Shown here piece after piece: positions 31,125-38,549 of a stretch of 40,919 nucleotides of DNA (positions are counted from its first letter, which is position 1; the number at the start of each line of letters is the position of its first letter). Source of the DNA: Hyphomonadaceae bacterium (GTDB taxonomy: Bacteria; Pseudomonadota; Alphaproteobacteria; Caulobacterales; Aquidulcibacteraceae); contig JALHQO010000016.1 of the NCBI GenBank assembly GCA_022841905.1, forward strand, positions 1 to 40,919, in the 5' to 3' direction. The translations under genes and the position numbers were made by a program. The notes beneath the pieces are model-generated. The model made no database searches and was not told the origin of the DNA. It saw only the letters and a program-made list of their open reading frames with translations.

Positions 31125-33154
31125 GCCTCGCAGGCAGCTTTGAAGTCATACCCCACCTGTCCCGCGCAATCGGGCCAGGCTTCGGTTTCGCGCCAGTATC
31201 GCGCGAGGCCCAGGCGCGCGCAGAGTTTGGCGAAGTCCGGGTTCATGCGCAGCTGGATGGTCTGATCGATGAACAGCAGCGCGGTTTCGTAGCCTATGTG
31301 CGGCCGCGTGGTTTCGAGCGCGCCGTGGCGCCAGGCATCGACGTTATCGAGCGCCTCTTCGAAGATCGCGAGCGCCGGGCCGGTGAAGCCGAGAACGGAG
31401 AGCGCGGTCGCGAGATCGAGAGCTGCGGCGGGCTCGGCTTCGGCTATGGCGGCGAAATCTTCGCCGAGCTTCATGAACGCCTCCGGCGAGGGCGCCATCA
31501 TCAGCTGCTGCATGCGCTCGCCGGCTTTGTATGACGCAGACTCGCGCAAGCCGGGGATGAGACGCGCGCCATCCGCGCGTAGTGCTTCGGCGGTGGCGAA
31601 GTCGGCGTCGAGTGCAGCGGTGTTCAAGCGCATGAACCAGACGAAGACGTTGTCGGGATAGCGCTTGGCGGCGTCGTTGAGAATGGCGCGGCCTTCGGAT
31701 TTGTCGCGCTTGGACCAGACATTGTAGCCGTGAAATGCCGCAAGCATCGGATCGAGCGGATCGAGCGCAAACGCCTCCGCTTGCCGCGCATAGCCGGCTT
31801 CAACGCGGCCGACAGAGATCAGGAACTGGCCGTGCCGGAACAGCAGCAGCGGGTTGTTGGGGTCGACGCTGAGCGCCTTTTCGATCAGCGCCTCGCGCTC
31901 GCGCCAGCGGCCGAAGAACTCGCCTTCGAGTGCGGCCAGCACGGCATAGGCTTCGCCCATGCTGGGATCGGCGCCGAGCGCGCGTTCGGCGGCTTCGCGC
32001 GCGTCCTCGACGTGGCGGGCGCGATCCGAGCGCGACAGGCGTAGGACTTCGAGTTTGGCGGTGGCGAGTGCGGCCCAGGCGCGGGCGAAATCCGGGGCTT
32101 CGCGGACGATGCGGTCGAGTGCTGCGGCGGCGGACTGGATGCAGACGATGGCGCCTGTTCGCATCAATTGGCGCGCTTCGAAATAGGCGTCGGAAAGTGC
32201 TGCGGTGAGCTTGGGCGGCGTCGGCCGGCGCGCTTCGCCGAGGGCGACAGCCAGCGCCTTGGCGACTTCCGTCGCGATCTCTTCTTGCAGCGAAAGCGCA
32301 TCATCGAGCGGGCGGTCGTAGCGGTCGGACCAGAGCACGACGCCGCTTTCGGCGTCGGCCAAGTGTGCTGCGACGCGGACGCTCTCTTCGGTGCGGCGCA
32401 CGGAGCCGTCAAGCACGTGGGTGGCGTGGAGCGCTTTGGCGGCCTTGGCTTTGTCACGGCCGCGAAAGGCGAAGCTCGATGTCGCGCCCAGTACTTTGAC
32501 GCCGCGCAGGCGCGAGACGGCGTAGAGAATTTCTTCCGAGAGGCCGTCGGCGAAATTGCGCGTGGCGCGGTCGCGCGCGGGCGTGTCGAAAGCAAGCACG
32601 GCGAGGATGGGTGCGGCGAGCGCGGGGCGCTCAGCGGCGCCGGCGTCGAAGCCATAGATACGCGTGGTTTCGCGCATCTTGGAAAGCCGGATGCGGCCGC
32701 GCGCGGTGAGGCGGGCGGCGAGTTCGGGCGAGACGCTGTCGCGCACCAGCTGCGAGACGATGATGCCGCCGGCATTGGCTTGCGCTTGCAGGCGTGCGGC
32801 GACGTTGACGCCGTGGCCGAGCAGATCGCCATCGTCCGCCGCCGTCACTTCGCCGAGATGGACGCCTAGCCGGAAGCTCACCTCCGCTTGCGCTTCGCAA
32901 AGCGCGATGGCGGCGGCGAGCGCATCGCTGGGGCTGGCGAATTCGAGCATGACGCCGTCACCGGCTGTGTTGAAGATGCGCCCGCCATGGCGCGCGCAGG
33001 CATCGCGCGCGTGATCGCGCAGCCGCGCGACATGCGTCACAGCCAACGCCGCATCGTGCTCCGACAATGCTGAATAACCAGCAATGTCAGCCGATACGAT
33101 CGCAACAAGCCTGCGTGTCTGGGGAAGCTCAGGCATTGGATAAATGTCTAGCAT
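31121..33154 (-). CDS. class III adenylate cyclase-domain protein with TolB-like and TPR regions
   Basis: A soluble protein of about 677 residues. The cyclase domain (16-170) keeps both metal aspartates, D23 (VSADIAGYS) and D66 (TAGDGVMLEF), and the transition-state pair N117/R121 (NVAARLQ), so activity is plausible. A TolB/FlgO-like domain follows (about 180-300: FADGLSEEILYAVSRL, THVLDGSVRRTEESVRVAA, LWSDRYDRPLDD). The rest is TPR-like helical repeats to the end. This layout is common in rhizobia and relatives as putative cAMP-making sensors. Start is uncertain: ATG 33154 or 33136, neither with a strong ribosome site; a longer frame reaches 33319 across the opposite gene's promoter. Confidence 0.85.
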   Translation of the reverse strand: MLDIYPMPELPQTRRLVAIVSADIAGYSALSEHDAALAVTHVARLRDHARDACARHGGRIFNTAGDGVMLEFASPSDALAAAIALCEAQAEVSFRLGVHLGEVTAADDGDLLGHGVNVAARLQAQANAGGIIVSQLVRDSVSPELAARLTARGRIRLSKMRETTRIYGFDAGAAERPALAAPILAVLAFDTPARDRATRNFADGLSEEILYAVSRLRGVKVLGATSSFAFRGRDKAKAAKALHATHVLDGSVRRTEESVRVAAHLADAESGVVLWSDRYDRPLDDALSLQEEIATEVAKALAVALGEARRPTPPKLTAALSDAYFEARQLMRTGAIVCIQSAAAALDRIVREAPDFARAWAALATAKLEVLRLSRSDRARHVEDAREAAERALGADPSMGEAYAVLAALEGEFFGRWREREALIEKALSVDPNNPLLLFRHGQFLISVGRVEAGYARQAEAFALDPLDPMLAAFHGYNVWSKRDKSEGRAILNDAAKRYPDNVFVWFMRLNTAALDADFATAEALRADGARLIPGLRESASYKAGERMQQLMMAPSPEAFMKLGEDFAAIAEAEPAAALDLATALSVLGFTGPALAIFEEALDNVDAWRHGALETTRPHIGYETALLFIDQTIQLRMNPDFAKLCARLGLARYWRETEAWPDCAGQVGYDFKAACEA

Positions 33155-33286
33155 GCCGGCCCACGAAGCGCATGGTTGCGGCGCGATTGGGGCGACGTGA
33201 GCGGTGATCAATCGCTTGTGAGCCGTGTACGTTACAGTCATGTGAGTTTCGGCTATGGTCCCGCGACTTTCGGGACGGGGGCAAGC

Positions 33287-34000
33287 GTGGGCGAAACCAG
33301 GGACGATAAAGGACTGCACGCGCTATCCGAGGATACGCTTGGCTTCGGCGTGGCCGAGTTGAAGACGGCGCGAGATGTTCTGATTAAGCCGAGCCACGCG
33401 CTCGAAGCGTGGATGACCGGCGGCCCGACCGGCGGCGGACAATACGCGCGGCCGTTGCGCTTGTATCTCGTGCTGAACGCTGTGCTGATGCTGATCCTCT
33501 TCTTGCGCGGCGGCGCGGAAACTTGGCTCAGCGGCGTGCCGCCGGAGTTCATGAACGATTTGCTTGAGCGGTCCGGAAAATCGCGAGACGCGTTTCTAGC
33601 TGACGCCGATGCGTGGATGACGCTCGTCATGGTGCCGATCCTTTCAGCGTGCTACGCACTGATAGCGGCGCCGCTTTTGCGGTGGTGGGATCCCGAGGAC
33701 CTCGGCGCGCGGCGTGGGTTCCGCGCCGCCTTCGGATGGCTATGCACCTGGACCGTGCCGATGATGCCGTTGTCCTGGTGGGCCTACAGCGGCGGCGCCG
33801 CAGCGTCTTGGATTGCGCTTGCGATTTTCATACTGGCCATTGTCGCGTTCATGCGCATGGGGGCCGGGCGTTGGTATCAGTCGCCGGCGGGCGGTTTTCT
33901 TAAAGGCTTTGCGCTCGCTGTGGCGATGCAGGTCGCCGGCGTGATCGGGACAGTCCCCATCTTGATCATTGGGTTGTTGGCGGGCGTGTACGGCGCTTAG
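33287..34000 (+). CDS. hypothetical five-helix membrane protein (DUF3667-like?)
   Basis: A 237-residue protein. A soluble N-terminal stretch of about 55 residues (GVAELKTARDVLIKPSHAL) leads into five hydrophobic segments, beginning ARPLRLYLVLNAVLMLILFL and ending MQVAGVIGTVPILIIGLLAG. The arrangement of a cytosolic amphipathic region, a glycine-rich QYARPLRLYL turn and helices recalls DUF3667 proteins, though the zinc-ribbon start is absent. I chose GTG 33287 because GGGACGGGGG lies just upstream; an earlier frame to 33176 overlaps the divergent cyclase promoter. Function unknown. Confidence 0.6.
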   Translation: MGETRDDKGLHALSEDTLGFGVAELKTARDVLIKPSHALEAWMTGGPTGGGQYARPLRLYLVLNAVLMLILFLRGGAETWLSGVPPEFMNDLLERSGKSRDAFLADADAWMTLVMVPILSACYALIAAPLLRWWDPEDLGARRGFRAAFGWLCTWTVPMMPLSWWAYSGGAAASWIALAIFILAIVAFMRMGAGRWYQSPAGGFLKGFALAVAMQVAGVIGTVPILIIGLLAGVYGA

Positions 34001-34036
34001 TCCCGAAGCCCTTTATGCCAATCCCTAAAACGAAAA

Positions 34037-34066
34037 AGCGCGCGTCCTGGTTAGGGGACGCGCGCT
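34037..34066 (-). terminator. rho-independent terminator of the hsp20 gene
   Basis: A perfect 11-bp stem, AGCGCGCGTCC / GGACGCGCGCT, with an 8-base loop. Read on the minus strand it is followed by TTTTTCGTTTT, the expected U-tract. It lies about 80 bp past the hsp20 stop. Confidence 0.8.
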
Positions 34067-34092
34067 GAAGGCATGCGGGGGGAGAAAGCGGG

Positions 34093-34133
34093 CCTGCCGC
34101 GCGGCAGGGGGGAGGGGGAGGCCGCGCGGCAGG
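34093..34133. repeat. short GC-rich repeat pair downstream of hsp20
   Basis: GCCGCGCGGCAGG occurs twice (34096-34108 and 34121-34133) around a purine-rich GGGGGGAGGGGGAG tract. The first copy is part of a 16-bp palindrome, CCTGCCGCGCGGCAGG (34093-34108). It lies between the hsp20 stop and its terminator. No function is evident. Confidence 0.5.
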
Positions 34134-34145
34134 AGAAGCGGGGGA

Positions 34146-34628
34146 TTAAGCCGCTTCGGTTTCGTCGTTGGCCGCGTCCACGACTTTCGGTTTGGACTTG
34201 GCCGCGGTTGCAGTGCCGATCTCGATTTTGCGCGGCTTCATGATCTCAGGCAGCTCGCGCACGAGTTCGATGGTCAGGAGACCGTTCTCCAACTTGGCGC
34301 CGGAGACGCGGACGTGATCGGCCAGACCGAAGTGTCGCTCAAAGCTGCGTTCGGCGATGCCGCGGTGCAGGAAATTGCGCTGCGTTTCAGGCGGCTTGCG
34401 GGTGCCGGTGACGAGCAGCGAATTTTGTTTGAACTCGATATTGATGTCGTCCTGGCCAAAGCCAGCGACGGCGAGTTCGATGCGGAACGAGTCTTCGTCG
34501 ACCTGTTCGACGTTAAAGGGCGGATAGCCAGGCGCAGCGTCCAGACGCGCGGCTTGGTCCATCAGCGACGCAATACGGTCGAAGCCGACGAGGGTGCGGT
34601 AAAGTGGGTTGAGTTCGTTCGTGGCCAT
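34146..34628 (-). CDS. small heat-shock protein (Hsp20/alpha-crystallin family)
   Basis: A 160-residue ATP-independent chaperone of the IbpA/HspD type. The N-terminus NPLYRTLVGFDRIASLMDQA is typical of alphaproteobacterial sHSPs. The alpha-crystallin domain (about 38-130) has FRIELAVAGFGQDDI, LLVTGTR, RGIAERSFERHFGLADHV and LENGLLTIEL. The C-terminal I-x-I anchor is IEI at 136-138, and the tail is charged. I chose ATG 34628 because GGAGG stands eight bases upstream; a longer open frame runs into the opposite gene. A heat-shock promoter lies at 34752-34782 and a terminator at 34037-34066, so it is probably a single-gene heat-inducible unit. Confidence 0.92.
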   Translation of the reverse strand: MATNELNPLYRTLVGFDRIASLMDQAARLDAAPGYPPFNVEQVDEDSFRIELAVAGFGQDDINIEFKQNSLLVTGTRKPPETQRNFLHRGIAERSFERHFGLADHVRVSGAKLENGLLTIELVRELPEIMKPRKIEIGTATAAKSKPKVVDAANDETEAA

Positions 34629-34751
34629 GTCTTGTCCTCCTAAAAAGCGACACGCGCGCCCTGGCGGGGAAGCGCTTGGTTGATGCGGAAGGTCCCGACC
34701 CCGAAGGCGACGGCGGCTCCCGCGCTGTGGCCTCGTTTGAGCGCCACAACG

Positions 34752-34782
34752 TCCAGATAAGGAGGCCAAAGCGGTGTTCAAG
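34752..34782 (-). promoter_or_regulatory. RpoH (sigma-32) heat-shock promoter of hsp20
   Basis: On the minus strand CTTG (34782-34779), a 17-bp spacer and CTTATCTGGA (34761-34752) fit the alphaproteobacterial heat-shock consensus CTTG-N17-CYTATNTNNG, failing only at the last base. The predicted leader is about 115 nt, long enough to hold an RNA thermometer. A TGTGGC/GCCACA hairpin near its 5' end is visible. Confidence 0.7.
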
Positions 34783-34830
34783 GGCCGTCGTTTTGACAAT
34801 GTTAGCCCTTCCCGCGTAGCGCTCATCGCC

Positions 34831-35727
34831 ATGATTACCCGCCGCCACGCCGCCCTTGGGATCGCCGCCGCCGGCCTCGCCGCGTGCGGGCGCGGCAGCC
34901 GTCCCAACGCCGCCGACACCGCGCCGACAGGGTCGCTCGGCTGGGCCATTGGCGGCGAATGGCGCATCGCTCCGGCGCGCGACGAGTGGCGCCATCCGCT
35001 GCAGACGCTTTTGTTCTGGGGCCTCGAAGGCGACATGACGGTGCTCGAAGTGTTGCCGGGCCTCGGCTGGTACACATCGATCCTCGCGCCCTATCTCGCC
35101 GCCAATGGCGGACGTTTGATCGCGGCGGGCTTCGATCCCGATGCAAGCTCGCTGGCGCAGCGCGAAACGCTTGCCGCATGGCAAGCACGCTTCAGTCACG
35201 ACCGCGAACTCTATGGCGATATCCAGCAGACTGCGGTGCGCGAACGCGGCGGGGCGCCGTTGGCGCCGGCGAACAGCGTCGATCTCGCTATCATCGCCAA
35301 CAGCGTGCACACGCTGATGGCTGGCGGCATTGCCGAGCGCGTGTTCCGGGATGTGCTCGCCGCGTTAAAGCCCGGCGGCGCGTTCGGCGTCGAGCAACAC
35401 CGCGCCGCGTCGACCGGTTTGCAGGATCCGCTGGCCGGCACGGGGTATGTGCAGGAAGCGTACGTGCGCGCTCTGGCGCAGGAGGCGGGCTTCGAGTTCG
35501 TCGCCGCCAGCGACGTCAACGCCAATCCGCGTGATACGCGCGACCACCCGTTCGGCGTCTGGACGCTGCCGCCCACATACCGCACCTCGCCGTTAGGGCG
35601 CCCCGACGATCCGAGCTTCGACACCGCGCCGTACGAAGCGATCGGCGAAAGCGACCGCATGACACTGAAATTTCGCAAGCCTTCCGGGGCTGCCGCCAGG
35701 GCGCCGATCCCCGAATCTGCTCCCTGA
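34831..35727 (+). CDS. methyltransferase-like lipoprotein (COG4798-type)
   Basis: A 298-residue protein with a lipoprotein or Tat-lipoprotein signal: RR at 4-5, a hydrophobic core and a lipobox LAAC with C19. The mature part resembles the predicted methyltransferases of COG4798: WRHPLQTLLFWGLEGDMTVLEV-like start, SAM motif I in VLEVLPGLGWYTSILAPYL (71-89), LAIIANSVHTL and FGVEQHRA. The motif-I aspartate/glycine pattern is altered. I chose ATG 34831 to begin the signal; an earlier frame adds 19 residues across the hsp20 heat-shock promoter. Export would place it away from cytosolic SAM, so its activity is uncertain. Confidence 0.75.
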   Translation: MITRRHAALGIAAAGLAACGRGSRPNAADTAPTGSLGWAIGGEWRIAPARDEWRHPLQTLLFWGLEGDMTVLEVLPGLGWYTSILAPYLAANGGRLIAAGFDPDASSLAQRETLAAWQARFSHDRELYGDIQQTAVRERGGAPLAPANSVDLAIIANSVHTLMAGGIAERVFRDVLAALKPGGAFGVEQHRAASTGLQDPLAGTGYVQEAYVRALAQEAGFEFVAASDVNANPRDTRDHPFGVWTLPPTYRTSPLGRPDDPSFDTAPYEAIGESDRMTLKFRKPSGAAARAPIPESAP

Positions 35728-35804
35728 CGCCGCCGTCACTCTTGCGGCCTTCCCCGCACTGGTGTGTAAGGGGCGGCAACGAGATCACGTCCGGAGGCAA
35801 GTCC

Positions 35805-36104
35805 ATGACCTATGATGAAATCCTGAACCGCTTCAAAGAAGGCTCCGTCGTCGTACCGGGCAAGAAGGTGAAGTTCGACTTCGGCGACGCCGGCAAGATC
35901 TTCCTCGATGGCGGCGCCAACACCGTCTCCGCCGATGACGCCGCCGCCGACACCACCATCAAGGTGAAGCTCGAAGACTTCGTCGCCATGGCGCAAGGCT
36001 CGCTCGATCCGACCGCCGCCTTCATGCAGGGCAAGCTCCGCGTCGAGGGCGACATGGGCGTGGCCATGCAGCTGCAAGGCGTGATGGCCAAGCTTCGGGG
36101 CTGA
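35805..36104 (+). CDS. SCP2 sterol-binding domain protein
   Basis: A 99-residue stand-alone SCP2 domain. FDFGDAGKIFLDGGANTVS, a central ADTTIKVKLEDFVAMAQGSLDPTAAF-like stretch and MQGKLRVEGDMGVAMQL are the family's central features. SCP2 folds bind lipids, fatty acyl-CoA or hopanoid-like molecules in a hydrophobic tunnel. The ATG at 35805 follows GGAGG; an earlier frame has no site. It precedes an alpha/beta hydrolase by 14 bp, so the pair is probably co-transcribed and may act on the same lipid. Confidence 0.9.
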   Translation: MTYDEILNRFKEGSVVVPGKKVKFDFGDAGKIFLDGGANTVSADDAAADTTIKVKLEDFVAMAQGSLDPTAAFMQGKLRVEGDMGVAMQLQGVMAKLRG

Positions 36105-36118
36105 GGCCAGACAAGCCG

Positions 36119-37057
36119 ATGACGTTCGTACGCGTCCCAGGCAACGACATTCCCGAGGGCGCGGAAGAGCATTGGCTCGAAGGCCGCGGCGGCGTGAAGG
36201 TGCGTGTGTTGACCGCACCGGCACGCGGCGCGGTCCGCGGCTCCGTGATCGTTGCGCCGGGGCGCACCGAGTTCATCGAAAAATACTTCGAAGTGATCCG
36301 CGAACTGCAAGCGCGCGGCTTTGCGGTGTTCTGCATCGATTGGCGTGGGCAGGGTTTGTCGGGCCGCGAAGTTGAGAATGGCCTCAAAGGCCACTTCGTC
36401 ACTTTCGACGATCCGGTGAACGATCTTTCGACAGCTTTGCGTTTGCTCTCGAACAAGTTGCCGCGTCCGCATATTGGGCTCGCGCATTCGATGGGCGGCG
36501 CCATTCTGTTGCGCGCGCTGCAGACGCGCCGCGTCGAACTCGATGCGGCGGCGTTCTCGGCGCCGATGTGGGGCATTGCCGGGCTGAAGGATCTTCAGAA
36601 GAAGTACGCGCGCTTCATGGTGTCGCTTGGCCTCGGCGGTACGTTCGCGCCGAGCGTCGAGACGAAGTGGAAGCGCGAGAACTTTAAGCGTAATCCAGTC
36701 ACGCACGACAAAGAGCGCCACGCGCGCTGCCAGGGCCTGATCAGCGAAGAGCCGCGTTTGGCGTTGGCAGGGCCAACGATCGGCTGGGTGTCGGCTGCGG
36801 CGGACGCCATCGAGTCGTTCCGGCAGCCAGGCGCGCTGGCCAACATCCGCATCCCGATCCTGGTGGCGACGGCGGCGGAAGAGCAATTGGTCGATAATGA
36901 AAGCCATGACGTCGTGATAGGCGCGCTACCGGATGCGACCCACATCACCATCGCCGGCGCCAAGCACGAAATCCTGATGGAAGTCGATCCGATCCGCGCC
37001 CAGTTCTGGGACGCGTTCGACGCGCTCACCGCGCGCGTCATGCCCGCGCACGCTTAG
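36119..37057 (+). CDS. alpha/beta hydrolase (lysophospholipase/monoacylglycerol-lipase type)
   Basis: A 312-residue hydrolase of the Hydrolase_4/S33-like group. VAPGRTEFIEKYFEVIRELQ and DWRGQGLSGR mark the oxyanion and strand regions. The nucleophile elbow is AHSMGG with S124. A late acidic residue in EEQLVDNESHD and a histidine in IAGAKHEILME complete a likely triad. The EFIEKY and DWRGQGLS motifs are those of PldB/lysophospholipase-like proteins. There is no signal peptide, so it is cytosolic. It is 14 bp after the SCP2 gene and 25 bp before an SDR. Lipid esters are the likeliest substrates. Confidence 0.85.
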   Translation: MTFVRVPGNDIPEGAEEHWLEGRGGVKVRVLTAPARGAVRGSVIVAPGRTEFIEKYFEVIRELQARGFAVFCIDWRGQGLSGREVENGLKGHFVTFDDPVNDLSTALRLLSNKLPRPHIGLAHSMGGAILLRALQTRRVELDAAAFSAPMWGIAGLKDLQKKYARFMVSLGLGGTFAPSVETKWKRENFKRNPVTHDKERHARCQGLISEEPRLALAGPTIGWVSAAADAIESFRQPGALANIRIPILVATAAEEQLVDNESHDVVIGALPDATHITIAGAKHEILMEVDPIRAQFWDAFDALTARVMPAHA

Positions 37058-37082
37058 CCGCACTCAATCATAGGAGGCCGCC

Positions 37083-38135
37083 ATGGCCGGAGAATTGGTA
37101 CTCGTCACCGGCGGCAGCGGCTTCATCGCCGCGCACTGCATTCTGCAATTGCTCGAAGCCGGCTACCAGGTGCGCACCACGGTGCGTTCGCTGTCGCGCG
37201 AGAACGAGGTGCGTGCGATGTTGCGTGTCGGCGGCGCCGAGGCGGGCGACCGGCTCACATTTGCCGCCGCCGATCTGACCAACGATGCGGGCTGGGCCGA
37301 AGCAGTGGCTGGTTGCGCTTATGTGCTGCACGTGGCTTCGCCGTTTCCGCCAGCGATACCGGCGCATGAAGACGATCTGATCATCCCCGCACGCGAAGGT
37401 GCGCTTCGTGTGCTGCGGGCGGCGCGGGATGCGGGCGTAAAGCGCGTGGTGCTGACGTCTTCGTTTGCGGCCATAGGCTACGGGCAGAAGCCGAGAGGCC
37501 GCGCCTTCAATGAAACGGATTGGACCGATCCGAATGGCGATGATGTCCGCGCTTACGTGAAATCGAAGACTCTCGCCGAAAAAGCGGCGTGGGATTTCAT
37601 CGAACGCGAGGGCGGGTCGCTGGAGCTTTCAGTGGTCAATCCGGTCGGCGTGTTCGGGCCGGTGCTGGGGCCTGACTATTCGACGTCGATCCTGTTGGTG
37701 CAGCGTTTGATGGACGGCGCCATGCCGGGTTGTCCGCGTTTGTATTTTGGCGCGGTCGATGTGCGCGATGTTGCTTCGATGCACATCACCTGCATGACGC
37801 ACCCAGGCGCCAAGGGCGAGCGCTTCCTGGCGGTGGCGGGCGACTTCATCTCGATCGCGCAGATCGCACGCATCCTGAAGACGCGCCTTGGCGCTGCGGC
37901 CAAGCGCGTGCCGACGATGGAGCTGCCGGACTTCCTGGTGCGGCTTGCGGCGATGCGCGATCCGGCGGTGCAGCAGATTTTGCCGGAACTCGGCAAGCGC
38001 AAGAATGGCAGCAACGCTAAAGCGCGCCGCGTGCTGGGCTGGCAGCCGCGCTCGAACGAGGAATGCTTGGTGGCGACCGCGGAAAGCCTGATCCGGCTTG
38101 GGCTATTGAAGGACGCGCAGAAAAACGCGGCGTGA
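37083..38135 (+). CDS. extended SDR, dihydroflavonol-4-reductase/aldehyde-reductase-like
   Basis: A 350-residue NAD(P)-dependent oxidoreductase. VLVTGGSGFIAAHC binds the cofactor (Arg after strand 2, TTVRS, suggests NADP). VLHVASPFPP and VVLTSSFAAIGYG contain the catalytic serine, and Y158/K162 (YVKSKTLAEKAAW) complete the site; NPVGVFGP and DVRDVASMH are DFR-family markers. Bacterial members reduce aldehydes or ketones, and the flavonoid name does not imply substrate. GGAGG precedes the ATG. It follows the hydrolase gene closely. The ECF42 promoter begins two bases after its stop. Confidence 0.88.
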   Translation: MAGELVLVTGGSGFIAAHCILQLLEAGYQVRTTVRSLSRENEVRAMLRVGGAEAGDRLTFAAADLTNDAGWAEAVAGCAYVLHVASPFPPAIPAHEDDLIIPAREGALRVLRAARDAGVKRVVLTSSFAAIGYGQKPRGRAFNETDWTDPNGDDVRAYVKSKTLAEKAAWDFIEREGGSLELSVVNPVGVFGPVLGPDYSTSILLVQRLMDGAMPGCPRLYFGAVDVRDVASMHITCMTHPGAKGERFLAVAGDFISIAQIARILKTRLGAAAKRVPTMELPDFLVRLAAMRDPAVQQILPELGKRKNGSNAKARRVLGWQPRSNEECLVATAESLIRLGLLKDAQKNAA

Positions 38136-38136
38136 C

Positions 38137-38163
38137 TGTCGAAATGGCGGTGAGCCGCGCGTC
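38137..38163 (+). promoter_or_regulatory. ECF42-type promoter upstream of first YCII gene
   Basis: TGTCGA (38137-38142), a 17-bp spacer and CGTC (38160-38163) match the promoter reported for ECF42 sigma factors (TGTCGA at -35, CGA/TC at -10). It would drive the YCII-sigma factor operon about 40 bases downstream. The same layout recurs before the second YCII gene. Confidence 0.7.
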
Positions 38164-38201
38164 GTGGGGGTGACGGCGCGTGCCGTGATGGAGCGTTCGA
38201 C

Positions 38202-38549
38202 ATGAAATACCTGATTCTGATTTACGGCGCTGAATCCGCCTGGGCTGACCTGTCGCCCGAGCGCGCAGTCGAGATCATGGGCGCGTACGGCGCCTATACT
38301 GAAAAACTGCAGGCGGCCGGCGTGTTCGTGGCGGGCGACGAACTCGATGCGGTTGCGACAGCCAAGAGCGTGCGCGGCGTTGGCGGAACGCAGGTGGTGG
38401 ACGGGCCATTCGTCGACACCAAGGAATCGCTCGGCGGTTATTATCTGATCGAGTGCGCCACCGAAGCGGAAGCGCTCAACTGGGCCAAGCAGGCGCCGAC
38501 CATGCTGCATGGCGGCGGCGTCGAGCTCCGGCCCGTCATGATGCGGTGA
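38202..38549 (+). CDS. YCII-related/DGPF-domain protein (ECF42 partner 1)
   Basis: A 115-residue protein of the YCII-like fold. It begins MKYLILIYGAE and contains VVDGPFVDTKESLGGYYLIE, the DGPF signature. Such proteins are the near-constant genetic neighbours of ECF42 sigma factors and may bind a small ligand; no biochemical role is established. The stop overlaps the sigma-factor GTG start (GTGA, 38546-38549), so the two are translationally coupled. An ECF42-type promoter lies upstream, making autoregulation likely. Confidence 0.9.
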   Translation: MKYLILIYGAESAWADLSPERAVEIMGAYGAYTEKLQAAGVFVAGDELDAVATAKSVRGVGGTQVVDGPFVDTKESLGGYYLIECATEAEALNWAKQAPTMLHGGGVELRPVMMR

